Positions 45,109-54,648 are shown, counted from the stretch's first letter. The stretch: DNA of 64,000 nucleotides from Sphingopyxis sp. H073 (GCF_001468395.1 NZ_LNSG01000001.1:62001-126000), one strand, 5' to 3'. Translations and numbers: made by a program. The notes: generated from the letters alone by a model not told the origin.

Positions 45109-45525
45109 GGCAATCTTGACAGCACTCGCCTGCTCGGCATCCGGCGGGACGGGCTGCTCAACCAGCGGAGCGGGATCGGTAAGCAGGAAAGCGGCGCCCG
45201 CTAAGGTCAGCGGGATTACCGATGACCATATCCAAATCCAGCGCTTCCGGCGCGGCTTGTCCGGTCTTGCTGATGCTTGGCGCTTGGAAATCTCGGGTGC
45301 TTTCTCTTGCCTGGCCCTAAGTCATGGATCAAAGAATTGCAACGGCGGCGAAGGATGTGGCGCTCGGCGGTGCGCCAGGCGATCACGTCGGCGGGCGACG
45401 ACAGGCCGGTTGCCGTTTCCCCGAATGGTACAGTTTTGAACCGCGTCGGCCGAACACTTAACATTATCGCAAGGCATTGCGGGCATTGCGAACCGCTGAC
45501 TTATGGGAACGTCAAGGTTTCATTG
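45109..45525. other. Divergent intergenic region with an in-frame N-terminal anchor lacking a standard start codon
   Basis: The 417 bp between the uncharacterised minus-strand gene and the GGDEF-EAL gene. On the minus strand, 45109-45291 continues the frame of the former gene: SKRQASARPDKPRRKR, then the helix WIWIWSSVIPLTLAGAAFLL. It is closed upstream by a TGA at about 45324. ATT at 45289-45291 is the best non-standard start. 45330-45525 should hold the GGDEF-EAL promoter; a direct repeat GCATTGCG at about 45474-45490 and an AT-rich stretch near 45455 are visible there. No other gene is supported. Confidence 0.55.
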
Positions 45526-47727
45526 ATGGACAATCCATCGCGGATCAGTTCGGACGGCCAGGACCAGGACTCGACCGAAGAAAGCGGACGCGGCTTTTTC
45601 GGCAAGCTTGGCTCGCGCATGGCGCGTCCGCGCGGCGAGGCGCCGGCTGTCCCGTCGGGTCTGGACACGCGCGAAGCCCGTCTGCTGCTCCAGAATTATG
45701 AGGAAAGCGGCCGCGGCTGGTTCTGGTCGACCGACGCGAAGGGCCGCATCACCTATATCACCGATGCCGTCGCGCGGCTGATGGGACGCACCGGGACCGG
45801 CCTGCTCGGGACGCCTTTCACCGACCTGTTCCTTCCCGTCGACAGCCATGGCGAACGCCAGCGCACCCTGCCGTTCCTGATGACCAAACAGTCGAAGTTC
45901 GACGAGCTGCCGCTACGCAGCGCGTTCGAGGGCGACGATCGCTGGTGGGCGATCTCGGGCCGGCCCTATTTCGATCAAGGCGGCGACATGGCCGGCTATC
46001 GCGGCAGCGGCACCGATATCACCGCGCAGCGCCGTTCGGCCGAGGATGCCTCGCGCCTCGCCCTCTATGACTCGCTGACCGGGCTTGCGAACCGCTTCAA
46101 TATCTCGAAAAAGCTCGACACGACCCTTGCCGCCTTTTCGCAGCAGCAGCGCAGCTGCGCGATCATGCTGCTCGATCTCGACCGCTTCAAGCAGGTCAAC
46201 GACACGCTGGGCCATCCCGCCGGCGATGCGCTGCTCAAGCAGGTCGCCGAACGGCTGCTGAAGATCGTCGGCGACAAGGAAATGGTCAGCCGGCTTGGCG
46301 GCGACGAGTTCCAGATCATCCTGCCCGACGTCGAGGATCGCGGCAAGCTCGGAGACATGGCTGCCGACATCATCGGCAGCCTGTCGCAGCCCTATTCGGT
46401 CGAGGGCAGCCGCTGCATCATCGGGGCGTCGGTGGGCGTCGCGATCGCGCCCTTCGACGGACAGACGAGCGACGATCTCGTCCGTAACGCCGACCTCGCG
46501 CTCTATGCCGCGAAGGGCAATGGCCGTGGACGCTTCCGCTTCTATTCGAGCGACCTGCATCAGGCCGCCGAGGATCGCCGCGCGCTCGAGGAGGATCTGC
46601 GCGATGCGCTTACGCGCGGCGAGATGGAGCTGACATACCAGCCTGTCGTCCAGGCGAAAACGAACTTGGTCACCGGCGTCGAGGCGCTGATTCGCTGGAC
46701 GCACCCGGAGCGCGGCCTCATTTCACCCTCGGTGTTCGTGCCGATCGCCGAGGAAACCAATCTGATCTGGCCACTCGGCGAATGGGTGCTCCGCAAGGCG
46801 TGCGAGGATGCCGCCCGCTGGCCCGGCGACCTTCGCGTCGCGGTCAACGTATCGCCGATCCAGTTCGCCAACGAGGATCTGCCGAAGGTCGTCGCGAGCG
46901 CACTTGGCGCGGCGGGGCTGTCGCCCGACCGGCTTGAACTCGAGATTACCGAGAATGTGTTCCTGAGCGACTCGGCCGAGACCGCGCGGATGTTCAAGGC
47001 GCTGAAGGACCTTGGCGTTCGTCTCGCCCTCGACGATTTCGGCACCGGCTATTCGTCGCTCGGCTATCTCCAGTCGGCGCCATTCGACAAGATCAAGATC
47101 GACCAGAGCTTCGTGCGTGGGGCCACCGTGCCGGGGTCGCGCAACGGCGCGATCATCGCGGCGATCGTCGCGCTCGCCGAAGCGCTCGACATGGAAACGA
47201 CCGCTGAGGGCATCGAATCGCACGACCAGCTCGACCTGATCCGCAATCTCCATGTCAGCCATGTGCAGGGCTATATCTACAGCAAGCCCGTAGGCAACGA
47301 CGAGCTCGTCGACCATGCCGAGGCAGGATCGTGGATGATCAAGCCATCGGGACCGGCAAAGCAGCGCAACGACCGCTTCCAGATGTTCCGCAAGGTCGGC
47401 GCTATCCACGGCAATCACCGTTACAATGTCGTGATCCGAAACCTGTCGGCGACTGGGGCCTTCATCGAGGGGATATTGGACGTGCCCACGGGCACGCGCT
47501 TCGTCATCGATTTCGGCGAAGGCCAGCTCGTCACCGCGACCGTGCGCCGGTCGATGAAGCACCAGCAGGGCATCGAGTTCGAACAGACGATGGTGAGCGA
47601 CGGCAACGGGGGACTGTGTACGCGCCATCGCGTGTCGCCCTATCTGATCGCTGCGGCGACGCAGCAGACGCCGGGCCAACTCGCCCTGCCGACCTTTACG
47701 ACGACCAGCGACTGGAAGGCCGCCTGA
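45526..47727 (+). CDS. PAS-GGDEF-EAL-PilZ cyclic-di-GMP signalling protein
   Basis: 733 residues with no membrane helix. Domain order: a PAS-type sensor (about 50-170), a GGDEF domain (about 175-340) with an intact SRLGGDEF active site (258-262) but no RxxD inhibitory site before it, an EAL phosphodiesterase domain (about 355-600) with an intact EAL at 386-388, FGTGYSSLGYL and DFGTG metal/catalytic segments, and a C-terminal PilZ-like domain (about 645-725) with NLSATGAF. Both catalytic sites look functional, so it may make or break cyclic-di-GMP and also sense it. The ATG at 45526 is chosen because upstream residues show no domain. Confidence 0.92.
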   Translation: MDNPSRISSDGQDQDSTEESGRGFFGKLGSRMARPRGEAPAVPSGLDTREARLLLQNYEESGRGWFWSTDAKGRITYITDAVARLMGRTGTGLLGTPFTDLFLPVDSHGERQRTLPFLMTKQSKFDELPLRSAFEGDDRWWAISGRPYFDQGGDMAGYRGSGTDITAQRRSAEDASRLALYDSLTGLANRFNISKKLDTTLAAFSQQQRSCAIMLLDLDRFKQVNDTLGHPAGDALLKQVAERLLKIVGDKEMVSRLGGDEFQIILPDVEDRGKLGDMAADIIGSLSQPYSVEGSRCIIGASVGVAIAPFDGQTSDDLVRNADLALYAAKGNGRGRFRFYSSDLHQAAEDRRALEEDLRDALTRGEMELTYQPVVQAKTNLVTGVEALIRWTHPERGLISPSVFVPIAEETNLIWPLGEWVLRKACEDAARWPGDLRVAVNVSPIQFANEDLPKVVASALGAAGLSPDRLELEITENVFLSDSAETARMFKALKDLGVRLALDDFGTGYSSLGYLQSAPFDKIKIDQSFVRGATVPGSRNGAIIAAIVALAEALDMETTAEGIESHDQLDLIRNLHVSHVQGYIYSKPVGNDELVDHAEAGSWMIKPSGPAKQRNDRFQMFRKVGAIHGNHRYNVVIRNLSATGAFIEGILDVPTGTRFVIDFGEGQLVTATVRRSMKHQQGIEFEQTMVSDGNGGLCTRHRVSPYLIAAATQQTPGQLALPTFTTTSDWKAA

Positions 47728-47731
47728 CGCG

Positions 47732-47756
47732 GGAACCAGAGGCGGCGCGATCCGTT
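47732..47756 (+). promoter_or_regulatory. EcfG-type general stress promoter for the hemerythrin gene
   Basis: GGAAC (47732-47736) and GTT (47754-47756) are separated by 17 bp, the known alphaproteobacterial sigma-EcfG consensus GGAAC-N16/17-GTT. The -10 ends 29 bp before the ATG of the hemerythrin gene, which allows a short leader holding the AAAGGAG ribosome site. This predicts control by the PhyR-NepR-EcfG cascade, whose phyR and nepR lie 2 kb downstream. Confidence 0.72.
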
Positions 47757-47785
47757 TCCTGTCCGATCCAAGCAAAGGAGACGAC

Positions 47786-48274
47786 ATGGCAGAGACCCAG
47801 ATCTTCGCGCGGCTGAAAGCCGATCACGACCGGCACCGCGACCTTCTCGACCGCATCGACCAGACGCACGGCGACAGCGACGACCGCCGCACCTTGTTCG
47901 AGAGCTTCCGCGTCGAGGTGACCGCGCACGCGGCATCGGAGGAGATGTCGCTCTATGCGACGATGCTCGCCAGACCCGACCTTCGCGACGAAGCGCAGCA
48001 CAGCGTTGCCGAGCATAAGGAGATCGAGGATTTCCTGACCGAGCTCTATGAAATGGATTTCGCCTCGACCGGCTGGCTCACGCGCTTCCGGACGATGAAG
48101 GAGCGCTACCTCCATCATATCGACGAGGAGGAGGAAGAGATGTTCCCCGAGGCCGAGAAGGGCCTTTCGCAAGCCAAGAAGAAGGAACTCGCCGCGATCT
48201 TCGAAAAGGAGAAGCCGAAAGAAAAGGCGAAAGCCGCCGAGGAAAAGCCGTCGAGCGAGGAGGAGCGCGCTTAA
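47786..48274 (+). CDS. Hemerythrin domain-containing protein
   Basis: 162 residues: an HHE/hemerythrin four-helix domain (about 1-125) with His/Glu ligands in LKADHDRHRDLL, EVTAHAASEE, SVAEHKEIEDF and YLHHIDEEEEEMFP, followed by a Lys/Glu/Ala-rich tail (about 130-162) likely disordered. Such proteins bind a di-iron centre and oxygen, NO or oxidants; the exact role is unknown. An EcfG-type promoter precedes it, suggesting a stress-protection role. Confidence 0.9.
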   Translation: MAETQIFARLKADHDRHRDLLDRIDQTHGDSDDRRTLFESFRVEVTAHAASEEMSLYATMLARPDLRDEAQHSVAEHKEIEDFLTELYEMDFASTGWLTRFRTMKERYLHHIDEEEEEMFPEAEKGLSQAKKKELAAIFEKEKPKEKAKAAEEKPSSEEERA

Positions 48275-48309
48275 GCGCGTCCCTCGACTTTTGGCGCGCG
48301 CCGTCATAG

Positions 48310-49443
<1,134 letters not shown>

Positions 49444-49614
49444 TCAGTCGAGCTTGTTGAGCAAGTCGAGCAAAGATTGTGGAATCGTCTCGTCGACCGC
49501 CGACTCATAGGCCCTGCGCAGGGCGATATTGACGTCCTGCACCTTTCCGGGGAGTTTCTTCTCGGCGTCCTTTCCGGCCGGCTTTTCGGGCGGCGATCCG
49601 GTTTTAGACGTCAT
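49444..49614 (-). CDS. nepR: NepR, anti-sigma factor of the general stress response
   Basis: 56-codon gene too short for most callers. It encodes a charged N-terminus (MTSKTGSPPEKPAGKDAEKK) followed by the conserved NepR helix pair: VNIALRRAYESAVDETIPQS, then LLDLLNKLD. This matches the family pattern of a G/N-x-x-LR-x-x-Y segment then E-x-IP-x-x-LL-x-LL-x-L. NepR binds the sigma factor EcfG; phosphorylated PhyR removes it. It is divergent from phyR over 196 bp and has an exact EcfG-type promoter. Unusually, no ecfG follows; tgt is convergent behind it. Confidence 0.9.
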   Translation of the reverse strand: MTSKTGSPPEKPAGKDAEKKLPGKVQDVNIALRRAYESAVDETIPQSLLDLLNKLD

Positions 49615-49693
49615 CTTGTTGCCATCCGCTCGACATGGGTGCCTGTGCTAACCGCGCATAAACCAAAGCGCAATGTGCCTTTGTTGCTTTGCT

Positions 49694-49723
49694 GGGAAAC
49701 TAATTTACGGCTAAATCGTTCCC
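49694..49723. promoter_or_regulatory. Palindromic, bidirectional EcfG-type promoter between nepR and phyR
   Basis: The 30 bp read GGGAAAC, a 16-bp centre, then CGTTCCC. On the minus strand this is GGAAC-N17-GTTT, an exact EcfG promoter facing nepR. On the plus strand it is GGAAA-N17-CGTT, one mismatch from the consensus, facing phyR. The -10 of one direction lies inside the -35 of the other. This is expected autoregulation of the system. Confidence 0.75.
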
Positions 49724-49810
49724 ATACGGTGAAAACATGCCGGCCGACGGCAGGATTCTTGGCGCCCATGCAGGGAATCTGCGGTTTTCGGCTGGAGCAG
49801 GAGGCTATAA

Positions 49811-50602
49811 ATGTCATTGGGTCAAGCGATCGCGCCCTATCTTCCCTATCTGCGGCGCTATGGCCGGGCGATTTCGGGAAGCCAGCAGAGCGGCGATGCC
49901 TTGGTCGCCGGACTGCTCGAAACGCTGGTGGCAAACCCCGGCGCGGTCGACCCTTCCGGCGATCTCCGAATCCAGCTGTACCGGATGGTGCATGATAATT
50001 TCGGATTGATGGCCGGGCAGTCGGCCGCCGAGGAAAATGCCCCCGCCGAAGTGGCGATTGCCGACGCGCGGCTCCGCCGCATCCCGTCGCTGGCACGGCA
50101 GGCGCTGCTGCTCACTGCGGTCGAGGGCTTCAACTCGGAAGAAACCGGCCGCATCATCGGCCGCGATACCGCCTCGGTCGACGAGCTGATCGCGCAAGCG
50201 ACCGACGAGATCGACCGCCAGACACGCGCGCGTATCCTGATCATCGAGGACGAGCCGATCATCGCAATGGACATCGAAATGATCGTCCGTGATCTCGGCC
50301 ACGACGTTGTCGCGGTCGCAACCACCCATGCCGAGGCGGTCGCCGAGGCGCAGAAGCACCAGCCGGGCCTCGTCCTCGCCGACATCCAGCTCGCCGACAA
50401 CAGCTCGGGGATCGAGGCGGTGCAGGAGATCCTGCAGGACGTGAAGCTGCCGGTCATTTTCATCACCGCGTTCCCCGAGCGGTTGCTGACCGGCGACCGC
50501 CCCGAACCGGCCTTCCTGCTCACCAAGCCGTACCAGCCCGCGACCTTGCGCGCCGCGATCTCGCAGGTGCTGTTTTTCGACGAGAGTACTGTTCCGGCCT
50601 GA
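49811..50602 (+). CDS. phyR: PhyR, anti-anti-sigma response regulator of the general stress response
   Basis: 263 residues: an N-terminal sigma-factor-like domain (about 1-135, sigma2-like YLPYLRRYGRAISGS, sigma4-like RQALLLTAVEGFNSEETGRI) and a C-terminal receiver domain (about 141-258). The receiver has the acidic pair E146/D147, phosphoacceptor D191 in VLADIQLAD, T219 and K239 (FLLTKPYQP). When phosphorylated, the sigma mimic captures NepR and frees EcfG. The ATG has AGGAGG ahead of it. No histidine kinase (PhyK/Pak type) is adjacent. Confidence 0.95.
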   Translation: MSLGQAIAPYLPYLRRYGRAISGSQQSGDALVAGLLETLVANPGAVDPSGDLRIQLYRMVHDNFGLMAGQSAAEENAPAEVAIADARLRRIPSLARQALLLTAVEGFNSEETGRIIGRDTASVDELIAQATDEIDRQTRARILIIEDEPIIAMDIEMIVRDLGHDVVAVATTHAEAVAEAQKHQPGLVLADIQLADNSSGIEAVQEILQDVKLPVIFITAFPERLLTGDRPEPAFLLTKPYQPATLRAAISQVLFFDESTVPA

Positions 50603-50687
50603 ATTCTTCGCCCTTGCGAACGGCGAAGTCGCGTACCAACGAGGTTGGGGTTGATACGTCGCCGGGCGCAGGCAATACCCTCGCTTG

Positions 50688-53396
50688 ATGATTGCTTCGG
50701 ATGCTTCCGCGCGCCGGTCGGCGCTCGATCGACTGACGGCGAATGCGCCGTTCCTCGCCCGGCTTGCGGAGCTCAATCCCGACGATGTGGCGCGCTTCCT
50801 TGGCGAGGGGGCCGACGCGGCGCTCGCGGAGGTCGCACCGCCGCCCGTCGACGACGACATCATGCGCACGCTCCGCCAGTGGCGTGGGCGGATGGCATTG
50901 CTGCTCGCGCTCGGCGACCTGTCGGGCGAGCATGATGTCGGGCTCACGACGCGGCTCCTGTCGGACTTCGCCGACACCGCGTGCGACATCGCGCTCGCCG
51001 CCGCTTTCGCCGAGCGCGTGCCAGGCGAAGAGCCGCGGGGGATCGCGGTGATCGCGCTCGGCAAGCTCGGCAGCCACGAGCTCAACTATTCGTCGGACAT
51101 CGACCCGATCCTGATCTTCGACCCCGAAACCATGCCGCGCCGTTCGCGCGACGATCCCGGCGAGGCGGCGGTGCGGATCGCGCGGCGGATGGTCGAAATT
51201 TTGTCGGCACGCACCGCCGACGGCCACGTGCTGCGTGTCGACCTGCGGCTCCGCCCGCATCCCGAAGTGACGCCGATCGTGCTTCCCGAGAGCGCGGCGA
51301 TTTCCTACTATGAATCCGAGGCGCTGGCGTGGGAGCAGGCCGCGTTCATCCGCTCGCGCGCGTCGGCGGGCGACCGTGCGCTCGGCAACCGCTTCCTCGC
51401 CGCGATCCAACCCTTCATCTGGCGCCGCAGCCTCGATTTCCGGCAACTCAAGGAAATCGGCGCGATGAGCGATCGCATCCGCGACCATTTCTCGCAAGGC
51501 CAGGCCTTCGGCCCCGGCTATGATCTGAAGCGTGGGCGCGGCGGTATTCGCGAGATCGAGTTTTTCGCGCAGGTCCACCAGCTCATCTACGGCGGCCGCG
51601 ATCCGTCGCTGCGCTTGCCCGCGACGGTCGATGCGCTCGCCGCACTCGCCAAGGCGGGGCGTGTCGACGCCGACGTCGCCGAACGGCTGACCGGTCATTA
51701 TGCGCTGCTCCGCCGGATCGAGCATCGGTTGCAGATGATCGAGGACCAGCAGACGCAGTGCCTGCCGGTACAGCCCGCCGCGCTCGACGGGGTCGCGCGG
51801 CTCGACGGCGAGGCCGACGGCGCGGCGCTGCTCGCCACGCTCCAGCCCGTCGTGACCGACGTCGGCGCCTGCTACGACCGGCTCGTCGCCGAGCGTGCGG
51901 CGACGAGCGGCCTGCCGCGCGATGAGGGTGAGCTGGCCGGCGCGGTGATGGCGGCAGGCTTCGACCCGCCCGACGCCGCGCTCCGCACGATTTCCGAATG
52001 GCGCGGAGGCAAGCTGCGCGCGCTGCGCAGCGCGGCGGCGCTCGAGGCGCTCGAAACCGCGCTTCCCGAACTGGTGAAGGCGCTCGGCGCCGCTCCCGAT
52101 CCCGACGCCGCGCTGCTCCGCTTCGACAAGCTCGTCGGCGGCCTGCCGAGTGCGATCGGCTTTTTCCACCTGCTCGCCGCGCAGCCCGCGCTGGCGAAGA
52201 TTGCGACGCGCATCCTGTGGCTCGCTCCGGCACTCGCGGACGCGCTAGGCGCGCGGGTCGAGCTGATCGAAGGTCTGATCGACAAGCGTGCGTTCGAGGC
52301 GCCCGCGACCAAGGCCGAACTGCTCGCCGAATGGGCGCCCGGGCTCGCGGGGCTCGATTACGAACGCCTGCTCGACCGCGTCCGCGACCGGGTCGGTGAG
52401 CGGCGCTTCGCCTACGGTGTGCAGATCATTGCGGGCTCGACCGATCCGCTTGCCATTGCGTGCGGCTATTCCGAACTCGCCGAGGCGGCTCTACAGGTGC
52501 TTGCCGATGCCACGGTCACCGAATTCGTCGCCGCGCACGGACGCGTCCCCGACAGCGAGCTCGTCGTGCTTGCGCTCGGACGGCTCGGGGGCAGGGCGCT
52601 GACGCACGCATCGGACCTCGACCTCATCTATCTCTTTACCGGCGATCATCTCGCCGAATCCGACGGGCCGCGCCCGCTCGGCGCGACGACCTATTACAAC
52701 CGGCTTGCGCAGCGCGTGAGCGGCGCAATGTCGGTGCCGACCGCTGCGGGCAAGCTCTACGATGTCGACACGCGGCTCAGGCCGCAGGGCGCGCAGGGGC
52801 CGCTCGTCGTCACGCTCGACAGCTTCGAACGCTATCAGCGCGAGGAAGCGTGGACGTGGGAGCATATGGCGCTGCTTCGCGCGCGGCCGGTCTATGGCTC
52901 GGACCGTGCAAAGGCGGCGGTACAGCGCACCATCGACGAACTGCTCGCCGCGCCGCGCGACCGCGCGACGGTCGCGCAGGACGCCGCCGAGATGCGCGAC
53001 AAGATTGCCGCACACAAACCGCCGAAAGGCCCGCTCGATATCAAGGGCGGGCCCGGCGGGCTTGTCGACCTAGAATTCGCGATGCAGGTGACGCAACTCG
53101 CTACGGGGCGGTGTCACGATCCCAACATCGGATCCGCGCTCGCCTGTCTGAGGGTCGACGGTCTCGCCCCGCCCGAGATCTGCGATGCGCACGGCCTGCT
53201 CGCGCGGATGCTCGTGATGCTGCGGCTGACCGCACCGGAGGGGGAACCCGCGACCGCCGCCGCGCGTCAACTCGTCGCAAGCGCATGCGGCGAGCCCGGC
53301 TGGCCGCAACTGCTTGCCGCGCACGATGCGGCGCGGCAGGAGATCGCGGACTGGTGGGCCTCGATTCGTCCGCCGCAGCAGGAGACGAAGCCATGA
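50688..53396 (+). CDS. glnE: Bifunctional glutamine synthetase adenylyltransferase / adenylyl-removing enzyme
   Basis: 902-residue GlnE that adenylylates glutamine synthetase when nitrogen is plentiful and removes AMP when it is short, under PII control. Two nucleotidyltransferase domains are visible: N-terminal de-adenylylase LGKLGSHELNYSSDID and C-terminal adenylylase LGRLGGRALTHASDLDLIYL, separated by a helical linker. KRGRGGIREIEFFAQ and KGGPGGLVDLEFAMQ are the repeated second motifs. The ATG at 50688 directly follows an in-frame TTG. bcp starts at its stop. Confidence 0.95.
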   Translation: MIASDASARRSALDRLTANAPFLARLAELNPDDVARFLGEGADAALAEVAPPPVDDDIMRTLRQWRGRMALLLALGDLSGEHDVGLTTRLLSDFADTACDIALAAAFAERVPGEEPRGIAVIALGKLGSHELNYSSDIDPILIFDPETMPRRSRDDPGEAAVRIARRMVEILSARTADGHVLRVDLRLRPHPEVTPIVLPESAAISYYESEALAWEQAAFIRSRASAGDRALGNRFLAAIQPFIWRRSLDFRQLKEIGAMSDRIRDHFSQGQAFGPGYDLKRGRGGIREIEFFAQVHQLIYGGRDPSLRLPATVDALAALAKAGRVDADVAERLTGHYALLRRIEHRLQMIEDQQTQCLPVQPAALDGVARLDGEADGAALLATLQPVVTDVGACYDRLVAERAATSGLPRDEGELAGAVMAAGFDPPDAALRTISEWRGGKLRALRSAAALEALETALPELVKALGAAPDPDAALLRFDKLVGGLPSAIGFFHLLAAQPALAKIATRILWLAPALADALGARVELIEGLIDKRAFEAPATKAELLAEWAPGLAGLDYERLLDRVRDRVGERRFAYGVQIIAGSTDPLAIACGYSELAEAALQVLADATVTEFVAAHGRVPDSELVVLALGRLGGRALTHASDLDLIYLFTGDHLAESDGPRPLGATTYYNRLAQRVSGAMSVPTAAGKLYDVDTRLRPQGAQGPLVVTLDSFERYQREEAWTWEHMALLRARPVYGSDRAKAAVQRTIDELLAAPRDRATVAQDAAEMRDKIAAHKPPKGPLDIKGGPGGLVDLEFAMQVTQLATGRCHDPNIGSALACLRVDGLAPPEICDAHGLLARMLVMLRLTAPEGEPATAAARQLVASACGEPGWPQLLAAHDAARQEIADWWASIRPPQQETKP

Positions 53397-53857
53397 CACT
53401 CGCCATCGGAGACGCCATTCCCTCGGTCACGCTGCTCGACGCCGACGGCGCGAGGATCGATCTTGCGAGCCTGAAGGGCGCGCCGCTTGTCGTCTATTTC
53501 TATCCGAAGGCCGATACGCCGGGCTGCACGGTCGAGGCGCAGGATTTCACTCGCCTTGCGCCGGAATTCGCGCATCTGAACGCACAGGTGCTCGCGGTGT
53601 CGCGCGATGCGCCGGCAAGGCTCTGCAAGTTTCGCGACAAATATGGCCTGACGGTGCGCCTCGCGTCGGACGAGGATGGCGCGGTATGCGAGGCGTTCGG
53701 CACCTGGGTCGAGAAGCAGAATTACGGGCGCACCTATATGGGTATCGAGCGGTCGACCTTCCTGTTCGGCGCCGACGGCAAGCTCGCGAAGGAATGGCGC
53801 AAGGTCCGCGTGAAGGGCCACGCCGAGGCCGTGCTGGAGGCCGCGAAGGCTCTTTGA
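53393..53857 (+). CDS. bcp: Thioredoxin-dependent thiol peroxidase (Bcp/PrxQ)
   Basis: 154-residue peroxiredoxin of the PrxQ class reducing peroxides with thioredoxin. The peroxidatic Cys lies in YPKADTPGCTVEAQDF; the usual resolving Cys five residues later is absent (the position is Asp in CTVEAQD), so it is probably a one-Cys type. ERSTFLFGADGKLAKEWRKV is the typical C-terminal strand. ATGA overlap with glnE and DUF455 indicates a coupled three-gene operon. Confidence 0.93.
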   Translation: MTLAIGDAIPSVTLLDADGARIDLASLKGAPLVVYFYPKADTPGCTVEAQDFTRLAPEFAHLNAQVLAVSRDAPARLCKFRDKYGLTVRLASDEDGAVCEAFGTWVEKQNYGRTYMGIERSTFLFGADGKLAKEWRKVRVKGHAEAVLEAAKAL

Positions 53858-54648
53858 TGCAAACCCTCGGCGAAGCTGCGCGTGCGGTCCTGCTGACGCC
53901 GGACCCGCACGACAAGCGCCGCGCGGCGCGGGCGCTGGCACGGGCATGGCGGTGCGGCGAGGTTGGGCATCGTTGCGACGTTGCGATGCCCGACCGGCCC
54001 GCTTGGCCCGCCAAGCCCGAATTGCTCGCGCCCGGCCAGATGCCGCGCCGCCGCAAGGGCGGGTCGACACGCGGCCGGATCGCGATGCTCCACGCGCTCG
54101 CGCATATCGAATTTGTCGCGATCGATTTGGCGGTCGATCTCGTCGGACGGTTCGGCGGTGCGTTCCCGCGCGGCTTCGTCGACGACTGGCTCGGGGTGGT
54201 CGCCGATGAGGCGATGCACTTTGCGTTGCTCGACCGGAGATTGCGCCAGCTCGGCAGCTTTTACGGCGAACTGCCCGCGCACGCCGGGCTTTGGGAGGCT
54301 GCGCAGGCGACGAACGACGACGTGCTGGCGCGTCTCGCGATCGTTCCGATGGTCCTCGAAGCGCGCGGGCTCGACGTCACCCCGGCGACCGTCGATCGCT
54401 TCCGAAATGCCGGCGATGCGGTCTCGGCAAAGATTTTATCGCGTATTTACAAGGATGAAATCCGCCATGTGACCGCCGGCACAGTCTGGTTTAACCAAAA
54501 GTGCGACGAAATGGGATTCAACGCCGTCGAAACGTGGCAAAGCCTCGTAAAATCGCGATTTCGTGGAATCTTGAAGCCTCCGTTCAACGACTCGGCGCGC
54601 CGTGAAGCCGGTTTAACGCAAGACTACTACGCAGTTATTGCTTGGTAA
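53857..54648 (+). CDS. DUF455 family ferritin-like protein
   Basis: 263 residues of the DUF455 family, a ferritin-like four-helix fold with a probable di-metal site. Ligand candidates are ALAHIEFVAIDLAVDL, VVADEAMHFALLD, VPMVLEARGLD and YKDEIRHVTAGT. Biochemical role unknown; some members occur near tRNA- or stress-related genes. The ATG shares its A with the bcp stop. Confidence 0.88.
   Translation: MQTLGEAARAVLLTPDPHDKRRAARALARAWRCGEVGHRCDVAMPDRPAWPAKPELLAPGQMPRRRKGGSTRGRIAMLHALAHIEFVAIDLAVDLVGRFGGAFPRGFVDDWLGVVADEAMHFALLDRRLRQLGSFYGELPAHAGLWEAAQATNDDVLARLAIVPMVLEARGLDVTPATVDRFRNAGDAVSAKILSRIYKDEIRHVTAGTVWFNQKCDEMGFNAVETWQSLVKSRFRGILKPPFNDSARREAGLTQDYYAVIAW

Noticed and set aside
45521-45549. 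GGGAAC at 45505-45510 as an EcfG promoter for the GGDEF-EAL gene.
   Set aside because: No GTT lies 16-18 bp downstream at the required place; the nearest is only 6 bp away.
49477-49995. Plus-strand frame of 172 codons across the nepR-phyR divergent region.
   Set aside because: It is antisense to nepR and out of frame with phyR, with no motif; the nepR and phyR genes explain the region.
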